From: Diphasiastrum complanatum
Taxonomy: Eukaryota; Streptophyta; Lycopodiopsida; Lycopodiales; Lycopodiaceae
Assembly (NCBI GenBank): GCA_029204225.1
Contig: CM055111.1
Span: forward strand, 18,496,668 to 18,560,667
Reading direction: 5' to 3'
DNA: 64,000 bases
The translations under genes were made by a program, and so were the position numbers. Under the pieces are notes generated by a model. That model was given only the letters and a program-made list of their open reading frames with translations. It had not been told where the DNA came from and did no database searches. Position 1 is the first letter of the stretch; each line of letters begins with the position of its first letter. Positions 10,705 through 22,040 of the stretch are shown here, piece by piece.

Positions 10705-11765
10705 AGTTGGGTGCTAAAATTGCTATGGCAAAAGAGAAAATCATTTTTTCAAATGTACACTCTTTTTTTCATGTACCAAGTAGTGATGATAAGATGCATG
10801 AAACATTATTAGATGTTTATACAAGAGATGCTTGGATCCATCTAGTATCTTGTGTGAATGAAAGTGAGATCAACAACCTTGGTGTCAATGATCTTGCAAG
10901 GATTGAGGAGGAGCAACGAAGTGATGGAGATCTTGAGGATCCACCTCAAAGGTCAAGTGCTCCAAGAAGATCCACAAAGGCAAGGGCCGAGCCTTCAAGG
11001 CTCACTTATCTTGGCAAAGGTAATCAAGGGGAAGATTCTCAGCCATTCACTTTCAACACTTTTCTTACTTCAATGCTTGATGAACCATTTTGCTATGAGA
11101 TCTACATGAGGCATACCGAGGTATGCTATGAGAACTACATGAGGCAACTTGAGGGCTTCATCAAGAAGGAGGTTGAAGATAAGATGTGTAATGACTCATT
11201 TGAGAACAAGTTTTTATGTCTTAGTGTTCCAAAAATTGTTATGAACCAATTAAGAGTAAATTGGTTGTTTGATCAAATGAGTGCTCTCATATTTAGGAAG
11301 AGCAAGAATGAGTTAATCACTCATTGTTTTGAAACATGTGATTTTTCTTTTGGAGAGGCAAATTGTAAGCTTATTATGAGAATAAGTGAAACATCCTCGA
11401 AGGACACTTATATCCATAAGCAAGTATGTAGCCTCATGAAGTTCAAGATCACTTTTAATTACAAGATTAGGAAAATCATGCTTACTTTTGATGGTTTGTG
11501 GACTAGTCATTTTAGCATGATAAATCTTGGTAATAGTGGCAAGTACATGTTTTATGATCTTGATCAATGTGACTTTCACAAGACATGGAGACATCAGATT
11601 TCCTTCAAAGAGAAGCATCAAGATCAAGGAGGAGAAAGTTTCAAGTTCATGCATCTTCACTCAACATGGAAGAAATCAAGTGCAAAGGTGCAAGGAAGAA
11701 TCAAGACTCTTCAATTCATCTTGGAGGAGATCAAGATCAAAGAAGCTCTATCTTGGATATGGTGA
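10698..11765 (+). pseudogene. Deleted copia pol with unexplained C-terminal part
   Basis: A 355-codon open frame, unusually long for a decayed element. Residues 1-60 join the protease exit to a remnant of the integrase region, and almost all of integrase is deleted. Residues ~60-130 are the linker (AEPSRLTYLGKGNQ) and the start of RT (a repeated YEIYMRHTEV / YENYMRQLEGF motif), after which RT and RNase H are gone. Residues ~160-355 (rich in Lys, Phe, Met and Cys, e.g. CFETCDFSFGEANCKL, FDGLWTSHFSMINLGNSG) match no copia domain I know. It could be noncoding family sequence that happens to be open, or sequence picked up by the element. No catalytic residues remain. Confidence 0.7.
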
Positions 11766-11854
11766 TAGATCATGTCATCATCTTTAGGGGCTCATTAGTC
11801 ATTTTCTAAACCTGAATATGATTCATTTATGATGTTAAGGTCAGGTCTTAGAAA

Positions 11855-12308
11855 TGTATATAGATACATTATTGTTTCCAAGGCTAGATCTAGGATCTAG
11901 GCTAGGGTTTCATCTAGGGTAAGAAGGGTGAGTTAACTTCCTTATTACATGCTGGAAATCCATCTAACTTCAAGAAGGAATTAAATTGCTATGTATTCCA
12001 AGCTCCCATAGTGAGAAGATAGAAAATTTTTTGGAGCTCATTGGCAATCTCAAGCTAGTTCACTATGTACATTGATTTTTTTTTATCCAAATTAAACCAA
12101 ATCGGCCGTACTACAGCCTGTAGTATACACGTTTGGACTCAAATTTGGGTCTTTGATCTTGTTTATTGATTATCCATAATTGATATGTGTCAAATTGCTA
12201 ATCCAGATCAAGATTTATTGTTTTTTATGCATTGTTAAGCAAGCACATATTCTCTCTTGTGGATCTTCTAAGATCCATTTTTGGTCCTTAAAGTACTGTA
12301 CTTTCACA
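11855..12308 (+). repeat. Family A 3' LTR, 5'-truncated
   Basis: The pol-end sequence 'attattgtttccaaggcta' is followed by LTR sequence from about 11880 (agggtttcat... cttccttattacatgctgga) that matches the LTRs at 51778 and 53504-54192, ending ...gtactttcaca at 12308. Roughly the first 250 bp of the LTR are deleted. The flank 'ggtcccagcc' follows. Confidence 0.8.
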
Positions 12309-13489
12309 GGTCCCAGCCCAGCCTTAATGAGGCTAGAGAAAAGTTTGCGGCCGTAGAAAAATGGTCTGTTAAAATGTTTTGCGGATTTTCAGCCAGTTGT
12401 AGAAATAGTCGGCATAGCCGTGCTAAAATTTTGCATGTACAAAGTTGTTTTACTAATATATCGTTACCTGGTGTATATGCAGAGAAATCGGTTATTTAAA
12501 AGAGCCCTAGTCATGAATGTTGTAGCAGCCAATTTCAAGAAAAGAACCGACAAGTTTATGAACAGTAGATAATGTTTGATAATAGAGAAAATATATCTAT
12601 TGTAAGTAGGCATCAAAATCATTCACAGATTACACACCATAGACAGAACGTTGCAACTTTTTTTTTTTTTTTTACAACAACATTTTCAGGCACTGTTTGT
12701 ATCCCAGATCAGCACGTCGGTGCAAGAGAGGTATTCTCTCTTACGAGGAACTAGATACTGCTCATTCTATATCTATTTGTATGACAATGTGTGTCTGCTA
12801 CTTCGTGACTAACATTGAAGCATTAAAAAAAAAGCCAGCACATCTCCCGCGTTCATCCTGTTTATATAGGAACAGAGAGAAGGGAGTTTATGCTAATCAT
12901 TTGATTACAAGAAATTGGTTAAGCTCATTCTAACGATTTCCAATTGTGCATTGTCGTTGTCGTCGTCCGTGGAGTTTGTTCTCCATGTTGGTACTTCGTT
13001 GATTTTGCATGGTACTTAGGTCATGAAGATCCGCCACTTTTACAGCCATCTGTGAGTCGTATGTGACCGTAATCATTTCCTTGCGGTGTCTCTACGGTCG
13101 TGAAGGTTCTTCAGAGCCTGAGACCTTTGGCAAGCAACCGCAGATAGACCATAGTAGGGGCTTATGCGGTGCTCGGGCGGTTCATCTTTCGAGAGGGGTG
13201 AAACATTGTAAATCGTTAGTGTGAACCTTGTGGTGGCCTTCAGTCAGCTTCCTTCGTGAACTACTTTGTGTTTGTTTCATAGGTGACCACAAGCTCTGGC
13301 TTGGCGGTGGCCTTTGGTTTACTTCACATTGGACCATAGGCTAGACTCTTTTAAAGTCGTTTGCATTGCAGTTGTGGTTATCTACAGTTTTTGCCTATTG
13401 GTAGTTCCCATGTATTTCTGCAGGTTCTGGTTCATAAGCTAGCAATGCTTTGTGGGTATAAACTTCATGTTTCTTCAAGTTCTAACCAT
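12309..13489. other. Unassigned spacer
   Basis: No recognised gene. A run of 15 or so T (about 12659-12673) could mark the poly-A end of a minus-strand retroposed sequence, but I found no flanking duplication. Confidence 0.35.
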
Positions 13490-15130
13490 GGTGGTTTGAA
13501 GGCAAAGAAACAAGTTGGTGAGCTTTGTTCAATGTCAAAGTTAGAAAGTTTATCTTATTATTAGATCTAGCTCAACATCTAAGATGCATTTTCATTTAAT
13601 ACATTTGGATGTGCATTGTAAGAGTGCTTTGAGTGATGGAGGAGAAAAGATGTTTGTGAACTTGCATTAAACTTGCATTGGTGACTTTAGTGGATATTTT
13701 TGGACTTTTCTAAAGAGTGAGGATTTCATACTTGATGTCTTTCTCAAGTTCAAGAATGTTGTGGAGAGTCAATTCAACAGTGAAGATCAAGTGCTTAAAG
13801 TTGGCAAATGAAGACCTATCAACAAAGTCCAAAGATGTTTGTGTGGCACTTGGGATCAAGAGGGATCTTTCAAACTCAAAGGTTGTACATAGTTCGGAAG
13901 AGAGGAAGATCAGTCTTTTTGAAAGAGCCAAATCATGAGGGTGAATGCAATCTTCGTAAGTCTTCTGGGGTGAAGCTTTGATGTATACTAAGTTTGTTTT
14001 CATTAGATACTCAAATGAAGACTTATATGGTTGGTAAGATGCCACGTTTGGAGCATTTGAAGATCTTTGGTAGTACTTGCTATGTGAACTCATCTTTTGG
14101 ATTCTTGAAGGGAATATGTGTTGGCTATAGTGAAGTAATGAAAGCTTATAGGGTTTACATTTGTAAGTCAAAGAAAGTTCACATTTCTAAGGATGTTGTC
14201 TTTGAAGAGGAGATTGTGGAGAAGATTGATGTTATTGATGTTGATCAATCTAGCATTTCTGATGGTGATAGAGATGGTTCTTTGGATGGTGATGGTGGAG
14301 ATGCATCTCCAAGTCAAGTTCTAAGAAGATTCTCAAGGGAAAGACAAAAGCCATCTAGGCTTCCATATGATGAGAAAGGCAAGCAAGTTGAAGGTACAAA
14401 CTTTGCTTTACTATTACGTCCATATCCAGTATGAGGGATTTAGAATAATTCCTTACATGGATGGCCAGTCACTCCAATGTATGTGGTTATTAGTTATGCC
14501 TTGTCATTTTGGGCTTGGCCAATAAAGTAATTAATAATCATATGAGGGCCTAGACCTATAATTGGACATATGAGCACTTGCATGGTATTTGACTACAAGG
14601 AGGTCAATTTCTTATTCAGGTTACATGTGGATCCTAAGAGAAATATTCGCTCCTCTTGGGATAGAATATATACTAGTGGAAACTCGCCCATCTACCTATT
14701 GGATTTTTTTATCCTTGAAGCCAGGAGCTCCTCCTCTCTTGCATTCGTTTAACATGGCATGGGGGTAGAAGTGATTAGGGTATTGACTAACCATTTCTTG
14801 TTGGTTGGGTGATTTTTCTCCACAGGTGTCCTTTTGGTTGCATGCAACAGGATCTAGTCAGATCTTCACTAGGCAATCCTTACATTTACTCACATGCTTT
14901 GGTTCATCTTCTTGTGTAGATGAGGCTATGCAAGTGGATGTGGCTTTCATGGAATGGAAGCAAATAATGGATCTGGAAAAGAGGTCTTAGTCAAGGACTT
15001 TTATTGTCAAGATCAAGATCAAGAGGTTGATCTTCAAGGGCTTCAATGACACAAAAGGAAGGGTGGCAATTCAGAGCTAGTCAAGAGCATCAAAGGGAAG
15101 CCAAGTGGAAAAGATAACTTAAATATGTTT
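13490..15130 (+). pseudogene. Old copia integrase/RT-start relic
   Basis: Short in-phase blocks give AKKQVGELCSMSK (end of the HHCC finger), FHLIHLDVH (first catalytic Asp region), LSDGGEKMF, FLKFKNVVESQF, then a cleaner block at 13994-14411 (FGSTCYVN, VGYSEVMKAYRVYI, KKVHISKDVVF, KPSRLPYDEKGKQVEGTNFALL). It resumes after 14884 with LTCFGSSSCVDEAMQ...FMEWKQIMDLE, which is the start of RT. The interruption is a solo gypsy LTR. The catalytic DNGGE and AERKNR motifs are broken. Remnants of the same copia lineage lie at 7.5, 30.3 and 61.3 kb. Confidence 0.85.
14412..14884 (+). mobile_element. Solo LTR of Ty3-gypsy chromovirus
   Basis: A 473-bp sequence running TATTACGTCC...CTTACA, homologous along its length to the 3' LTR of the chromovirus at 43152-43636 and to the partial LTR at 46535-46790. 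It is flanked by a 5-bp duplication, TTTAC at 14407-14411 and 14885-14889, inside copia pol. The first base pair of the canonical TG end reads TA. A single LTR with matched target duplication is the product of recombination between the two LTRs of a former full element. Confidence 0.9.
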
Positions 15131-15252
15131 TCGTAGGTGTTTAAAGACTCAAGTAAGGTCAAAGGAGCAACAAGAAAGTGTTGTTCAAGTTTACTTTACT
15201 TTTTTTATCTCATGTTTGAGCAATTTCATGTGAATGTGCTCAAGAAACAAAA

Positions 15253-16133
15253 TGTTTCTATTTACAAAGCTTTGCTAGCTTTCAGCCCTCTGCCTGACGA
15301 AAATGTTGGCAAACACAAAAGTCAAGAGACACAAAGCACAAAAGATTCACGAACGAGAATCTTTTGTGGTCCAGCATGAGAAAGTCAGATGACGGGGATG
15401 AAACCAACAGCGCGACACAAAAAAACGTAGTGAAACCTTTTCTGCCTCACGCTCCATGAAGGAGCAGCAAGGTCACACAAGTACCCAGAAGGACAAATTT
15501 TTGATTTGATGGCATGACATCAGCAGATACACTCTAAATCGTGGCTAATCCGCCACTCTTGTAATTTTCTAATTAGTTGTAGATCTAATTACTCTAGTCT
15601 AAAAGGTTACACAGAGCGACTATATACTTACTGGATGATACTTGATAGAGAGAGCATATACAGATATACAGAGATGTATGAAGTAGTCTGATGCTAGTAA
15701 GTAATCAAGACAAAAAATACAGAATAGAAGTCCGCCTGCGTGCGAGACAAGTTCCTGTGATCGATATCCACACAGATCTACAAATCTGTTAGTAAGCGAG
15801 ACATCCACTCATGAGCTCTCACACCAACGCACTGCGTGGATCTGCATGCAGTGCATGAAGAATCAGAAAAAAATCAATAGATGATCTTGTAGCCATTGTG
15901 CACATGCAAATGTATCTGCTCTTATTCATATGTCTGATTCTCTCATTCATTTAAGTCTGCACCTTGGTTGAAACTTTGTTGAATGCTACATTGATTTATA
16001 AACGTAGATCAGCAGTGCCTGACTACATTATGGAGGACTATAGGAGTGATTCAGCTGGCAGTGACCAGCGATCGCATCTGAACACCATCCGAATCACATT
16101 AATCATTTGCAACTCATTAAATCTCTTCCATCA
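15253..16133 (+). repeat. 5' LTR of copia 'family D'
   Basis: Runs from TGTTTCTATTTACAAAG to a terminal CA at 16133, just before a primer site. Homologous LTR segments occur at 19277-20174 (plus) and 44574-45385 (minus). The bases just upstream (caagaaacaaaa) resemble the polypurine tract seen before the minus-strand copy, so a 3'-end remnant of another copy may abut here. TATA-like stretches: gactatatactta near 15618 and tttataaacg near 15996. Confidence 0.8.
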
Positions 16134-16134
16134 G

Positions 16135-16147
16135 TGGTATTAGAGCC
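16135..16147 (+). promoter_or_regulatory. Primer-binding site of family D
   Basis: The bases tggtattagagcc lie one base after the LTR end and differ from the usual tggtatcagag by C to T at one position. The offset and change fit a decayed initiator-tRNA site. Confidence 0.75.
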
Positions 16148-16248
16148 TCTCTATTGTCATAATATGACATAGGCAAGAAGCTATCAAGATCCAGGAGGCC
16201 AAGCATTCAGATGAACAACCATCAACAACAAAACAGATTTCAGAAGCA

Positions 16249-17110
16249 ATGGCTTCAATCGGCAGCATACAGAACAAGATCTGTACAATGCTTGATTCTT
16301 CAGGATCTAAGTTTCTAGTTGGAAAGTTAAAACATCACTGATACTCAAGGGCAAAGGTTTATTCCCCTAGGTGGATGGCACAGAAGAGATGCCTATGACA
16401 TTAGGCAAAGAGCTATGTGAGTGGCGGAGAAAAACGACAAGGCAGTAGCCTTGATATCTTCATCCATCGAAGATAGTCTCACACTTGACCTGGCTACACT
16501 CTCCAAGGCTAAGGAGATGTGAGATGGACTACTCACAAAATTTCAAACAAAATCAAGAAGTCAAATCATGATGCTGGAAGATCAGCTGACAAATCTATAG
16601 TGGGATGGGAAAGACCTCACTTATTTCGTAGGGAAGATGAAGGATTTGTTTCTATCACTACATAACTCTGGAGCAGAGAATGCAGTGTCATCTGAGAAGC
16701 AGCTCACTTACCTGTTGAGAGCCTTACCCAGATCATTCTAGACAACGAGGACCCTGCTCGCAAAAGATCCTACCATGAACCTCGAAAAGGCGATTGTCAA
16801 GATTCGAGAGGAAGTCGAGGCGAGGGAACATCTTGATCACAAAGACGATTCTGACCAGGCCCTCTACGGCAACAAAGAAAAATCCAAGAAACAATTTATG
16901 CCTAAGAGGGAGTCAAATCAGAGGCAGGATCGTGATCAGTAAACAAGGAGGACCAGCAAAGGCAACTAGAAGAGCAAAGGGAGGTCGAAGCAGCAAGGTG
17001 GAGAGAAGAAGACTTGTGTGAGATGCAGAAGAGACGGGCACACGGTTGATACATGATGGCTCAATCCAAAAATTGAGTGTGTCCACTGCCACAAGAAGGG
17101 TCATGCAGCC
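16249..17110 (+). pseudogene. gag: Family D copia gag, heavily decayed
   Basis: It begins MASIGSIQNKICTMLDSSGSKFL and meets a stop within ~30 codons; frameshifts and stops follow. The 3' portion carries two CCHC-like knuckles: the first reads CVRCRRDGHTVDT with its last Cys replaced by a stop at ~17055, and the second, CVHCHKKGHAAMDC, is complete near 17081-17122. Two knuckles are unusual beside the single knuckle of the other copia families here. The sequence runs directly into pol. Confidence 0.8.
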
Positions 17111-19279
17111 ATGGATTGCCAGCAGAACCCGAGAAACAAATCAACGCAGAACAGACATGAGAATAACAACAGTTCATCCTATGTCGAGGAGCTCGAGAGC
17201 TCAAAAATGGGCAAAGAAAGACCGAACAAAAACTGTTCGACCGTCTATATTTGTGAAGACATGTGTGCAGCGTCAACATCTTACACACATGAGGTGATCC
17301 TAGATTCAGGAGCCACCTCAGACTTCATGACATCAAGACGAATCATGTCTAATTCTAGAAGTACAGATCCTTCAAGATTCATAGTTCTTGGAGATGGATC
17401 TAAACATCAAGTGAACGATATTGGTTCACTGTGGCTCAACACCAATGATAGAGACAGACGACTTGAAGATGTTCTGTTCATGCCTACACTGTAGCAAGAC
17501 TTGCTTTCTGTAGCAAGAATAGCAGATGTAGGAATGTGTATGACATTTTTTGATGAAGCATGCAACATGGTTGACGCCAGTACCAATGCTCTGATCGCTC
17601 AAGGCAGAAGGAAAGGTAGTCTATATCATCTGAAGGTATGCCTACCTGCAGATCAGGTGCATCAGACTCATGATGACTCGCCATAGACTCTGTGGCACAG
17701 GAGACTCTACCACATGAACTCAATGGCACTTTACCAAGAAAGCCATCATGGAGCAATAACAGGGGTCAACATCTCGAATGCAACTAGTTCGACCACCTGT
17801 GATGCATGTTTGAAGAGTAAGATGTCACACATTCCATTCATCAAAGACTCCTACAGAACGATCAAGATTCTAGAATTAGTGCATTTTGACATCTGTGGGC
17901 CTTTCAATATGATCTCAATAGGAGGTTCAAAATACTATATAACCTTTATTGATGATTATAGTAAATTCGCCAAAGTATATTTTATTCAAAATAAATCTGA
18001 AACACTTGCTAAATTCATAGAATATGTGAATTGGACTGAGAGATATACAGGCAACAAGGTTAAGTAGATCAAAACAGATCGAGGTGACGAATACATCTTG
18101 AATCGCTTTACTGACTTCTGCAATGATTGTGACATCATTCAGACAAGGACTGCAGCCTACACACCGCAGCACAATGGTGTTGTAGAAAGAAAGAACAGGG
18201 CCCTGATGGAAGCATTCAGATGCATGATGGCCTACTCGAAGGCTGCAAGGGTACTGTGAGCTGAAGCAGTAGCTACAGCCGCATACATCCAAAACAGGAC
18301 AGAAAAGCCTGGTGTCTCTCACACGACACCACATGAGTTATGGTGGGGTAGAAAGCCCAACTTGTCTCACATCAGAATCTTTGGCTATGCAGCTTATGCA
18401 CATATTCCTATTAAGCTTTGAAATAAGCTTGATGAGAAAGCCGTGCAGGGATTTCTGGTAGGTTATGACAACAATTCGTCATACTACAGAGTCTACATGC
18501 CAGACATGAACATTGTGAGAACAAGGAGAGATGTCATATTTGATGAGAGCAGGACAATGGCCAATGATGATCCTATCAGCTATGAAGTTCTGAAAAGACA
18601 GTACTATGACCTGCCGCCAGTGATAGAGGGAGGAGAAGATGAACACAAAAATAAAGATTTTTGAGTCACTTCCCATTCGAGTGACGAGTCTGAAGACGAA
18701 AGATTCGAGAGGCAGCTTACTGCTATAGTTCCTGTAAACCAAGATGGTTCCGGACCCAGCAAAGCAAACAAAGGCAAAGGTATTGTTGTCCTAGGAGGAT
18801 CTCCTAGAGGGTCGACAAGACCACGAAGAGCGCCAGCAAGATACGTGCTAGGTAGCTCCGCTACTACATCAGAAGAGTTTTGTGGATTCAGTGGTGAACC
18901 ACAGACTTTCGAGGAAGCGATTGAATTTCTAGAGAAGGACAGATGGATCCAAGTCATGAACGAAGAGATGGAGTCCATGAGGAAGAACCAGGTATGTACG
19001 TTGCAACCATTACCACATAAGCGTAAGACTGTCAAATGCGAATGGATTTCCAAGCTCAAATATAGACCAGATGGGAATGTCATGAAATACAAGGCAAGAC
19101 TGGTAGTGAAGGAATTTTCTCAGAGATATGGCATTGACTACTCTGAAACCTTCTCTCCTGTCGTCAAACATTTGTCCCTACGTCTATTATTTGCATATGC
19201 AACAGCTTATGACCTCATGATCCACATTGTGCACGAGAAGATAGCCTTCTTGCATGGCGATCTAGATGAAGAGGTCTAA
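17111..19279 (+). pseudogene. pol: Family D copia pol, stop codons only
   Basis: One continuous reading frame of about 720 codons encodes protease (ILDSGATSDFM), the integrase finger (TLWHRRLYHMN... CDACLKSKM), the integrase core (HFDICGPF, TDRGDEY, GVVERKNR), the linker (GSTRPRRAPARYVLG) and the start of RT (KYKARLVVKEFSQRYGIDYSETFSPV, FLHGDLDEEV). It is interrupted by in-frame stops at 17492, 17684, 18065, 18257, 18419 and 18662, with no frameshift. Several stops sit where the family has Trp, Gln or Arg, which fits single C-to-T or G-to-A changes. RT continues only after a block of LTR sequence, at about 20310. Confidence 0.9.
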
Positions 19280-20174
19280 TTACAAAGCCTTGCTAGCTTT
19301 CAGCCCTCAACCCGGCGAAGACATTTGCGAACTCGAAGATTTGGAGACACGAAGCACAAAAAGTTTTGCAAACACAAAAGTCAAAGAAAACGAAGACAAA
19401 CAGTTCGTGAACACGAAAGTCAAAGCAGACGAAGATGAACGGTTCGCGAACACGAAAGATTCACGAATGAGAATCTTTTGCGGTCCAGTACAAGAGAATG
19501 CAAATGACCAAAACAAAACCAACGATGGAAACGAAACTTTCTCCTGCCTGCACATTCCAAAGAGCACCAGTAGGATCATGCAAGTACCTAGAAGTACAGG
19601 TCATGGCTAATCTGCCACTCTTATAATTCTCTAATTAGTTGTAGATGCTTACTCACTATAATCTCAGATTTACGTAGAGTGACCATACTTACTGGATGAT
19701 ACTTGACATATAGATCAACAGAATACACATACAGTGTAATGTAGTAGTCTGATGCTAGTAAGCAATCAAGATGAAATACAGACAACAAGTCTGCCTGCGT
19801 GCGAGACGAGCTCTGTGATCAGGCTCCATAGAGATCTAATTGTCCGCTAGTAAAGCAAGACGATTACTCGTGAGAGAACCATGTTTCTCCCACACCAACG
19901 CACTCCGTGGATTCGTATGCAGTGCTTGAAGAAAGTAGAGGAAGATCAATATAGATAATATCTCTTGTTGTGTCAGATCTCGAATGCAAATGCTTCTGCT
20001 GTTAATCGTGTGTCTGAGTTTTTCTTGTTCATTTTAATTTCGCACATTGGTTGAAACTATATTGAATGCTGCATTATCTTATAAATGTAGATCAGCAGAG
20101 CCAAACTACATTCTGGAGGATTGTAGGAGTGATTCAGCTGACAGTGTCCATCGATCGCATCTGAACTCCATCCC
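19277..20174 (+). repeat. Family D LTR segment inside RT
   Basis: Homologous to 15270-16091 of the 5' LTR (shared 'ttgctagctttcagccctc', 'gtagtctgatgctagtaag', 'gatcgcatctgaac'). Compared with that LTR it lacks the first ~20 bases and the last ~40. It separates the RT motif LDEEV from YGLKQSARQWY, and roughly 30 codons of RT normally between them are missing. No target duplication is visible, so this is not a clean solo-LTR insertion; recombination between copies is more likely. Bases 20175-20310 are unassigned. Confidence 0.75.
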
Positions 20175-20309
20175 AGTTGCAAGAGGATCGTGGTTCCTAT
20201 CATGAAAGCTTTGCGACTGCAAAATCCAAATCGCGATACATGAATCTAATTCTCATCACAACCCCTAGGATATGTCTCAAATTCACTTTCTGATTGTGCA
20301 TGCAAAATG

Positions 20310-21250
20310 CATAGAAATATCTACGGTCTGAAACAGTCAGCCAGACAATGGTACAAGAAGAAGGATTAAGTTCTGAAATCATTAGAATTCAAGCCACTGT
20401 CGGCTGATTCTAATGTGTATGTCAGTGTCACTGATGGGTAGATCATCATTGTGGTTGTATATGTGGACGACACTCTGATTCTTTGCAAGAGTGAGCAGCT
20501 GATTGCTGAAGTGAAGACAGACATCTCGAAATATTTCGAGATTGTGGATCTGGGAGAAGCCAAGTATTACCTAGGCTTGCAAATTGAATGGAACTATGAG
20601 GGAGGTAAGCTATACCTTCATCAGTCCAGATACACCCAAAAAATCCTAGAGGATTTTGGGATGCTGAACTGCGAAGGAGCGAATACTCCAATGCTCGCAG
20701 GAACGGTGTTGACAAACGATGATGGTCCGAAGACTGAGGAAGAGAGAAAACAGATGCAGCTCACACCTTACAGAAAGCTGATAGATTCGCTGATGTACCT
20801 TGCAGACAACACACGTCCTGATATCGCTTATGCAGTGTTCAGGGCGAGCCAATTCTGCACGAATCCAAGCTCGACACATTGGAAGATTGCAAAACAAATT
20901 TTGCAATATCTTCAATTGACGAGGGATTACGAGTTGTGTTATTGTCGTGATGCAGGTTTCAAGATGCTTTCCTATAGTGATGCTAGCTGGGCATCCCTAA
21001 AGGACGATTGTAAAAGCGTCTCAAGGGGATGCACCGTCTCATCAAGAGCAGTAGTTCTCTGGGCTAGCAAAAAGCAGACCGTTGTGGCCCAGTCATCCTA
21101 TGAAGCAAAGTACATTATAGTAGCAAAGATGGCCAACGAGATAATTTGGCTAAGGCAGTTCCTGGATGAATTGGATGAAACAAGGAACAAGCCTCTGGTC
21201 TTGCAGATGGATAACACCTCTGCAATACATTTGACGAAAGAATATGGAGG
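20310..21250 (+). pseudogene. Family D copia RT and RNase H
   Basis: Gives IYGLKQSARQWYKKKD, stops, then a 283-codon open frame from 20451: VVYVDDTLILCKSE (the YVDD catalytic box), FEIVDLGEAKYYLGLQI, TPYRKLIDSLMYL, RPDIAYAV and RNase H (SYSDASWASLKDDCKSVSRGC, AQSSYEAKY). It ends abruptly after NTSAIHLTKE at ~21243, where unrelated sequence takes over, so the C-terminal 60-odd residues and the 3' LTR are missing. The minus-strand copy at 45.4-45.9 kb matches it closely. Confidence 0.9.
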
Positions 21251-21394
21251 AATCATTGTATTTACATTCTATTTGGTTCTTCATATTCTAGTTACATCTT
21301 GATATGTAAAATTGATGTAAGAAATAGTGAAGCATCCAATGTGGATATTATTTTCTATATCAATTATGAAGGCTATCATAAAACCATAGAAAGA

Positions 21395-21545
21395 AGGTCT
21401 ATACTTAGAATGGATATCCTAGACCTCTTTGTCTAATTCGCCATGTAAGAAGGTTGTCTTCTCGTCCACAATGTGGATCCTAAGGTCATAAGCTGCTGCA
21501 TATGCAAACAACAAACGTAGGGACGAATGTTTGACGACAAAGTTG
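21395..21545 (-). pseudogene. Inverted copia RT fragment
   Basis: Read on the minus strand it gives VVKHSSLRLLFAYAAAYD, IHIVDEKTTFLHGELDKEV, homologous to 19155-19276 of the plus-strand family D pol. It is a small inverted piece of the same RT region, about 2 kb downstream of it. Confidence 0.8.
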
Positions 21546-21572
21546 TGTGGTAGAACTAGTTGAAGAGAGAGT

Positions 21573-22040
21573 GTGAAAAATTGTAAACTAGTTTAAGATT
21601 TTTCATGTTGAGTTTATTTGGCAATTTTGAGGCTAATATGTATTTTAATCTTAGAGCTATATAGACTTTATAAAGTTAATAAGGGCTAAGAATAGTGTAT
21701 TTATAATTTTTGGCAACTTAGGCAAGCTGATAAGGTCGAATTTTGACCTACTCTAATTGGTTAGTATAGATGCATTGAATCTAGTCATGTTAGATTTAGG
21801 GTTTGGAAGAGATCTAGAACCTTCCATAAGTTGATAAGCTTGAGTAAGAGCATCCAAATAGGACAAAAGGCTATTATAAATAGGCTACAAGCGTGGGAGC
21901 ATTTCATCTCTCTCATTCTTCTCTCATTCATTCTTATGGAATATCTCTTTGAGGTTCTACATCCATTTTTGCATTTTGGTGATAATATAATAACGGATTA
22001 TTGTGTATAAAATGCTATTTTATTATATGTATGAGGTCCC
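21573..22040 (+). repeat. Copia-like LTR fragment
   Basis: Begins TGTGAAAAATTGTAAAC directly after a purine run (ttgaagagagag), the arrangement at the 3' end of a copia element. A TATA-like box, attataaatagg, is near 21874. Beginning and purine tract resemble, but do not match, the other copia LTRs, so this is a further family. I could not find its end or a primer site; the right boundary is approximate. Confidence 0.6.

Larger units (their letters stand above)
8890..12308 (+). mobile_element. Deleted copia element, 'family A'
   Basis: The order is leader (from about 8890), broken gag, protease start, a heavily deleted pol and a 5'-truncated 3' LTR ending at 12308. There is no 5' LTR or primer site. 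Leader, gag and LTR match the inverted pieces at 51.8-54.2 kb, which defines a family separate from the 989-7418 element. The copy is non-autonomous: integrase and RT catalytic cores are missing. Confidence 0.85.
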
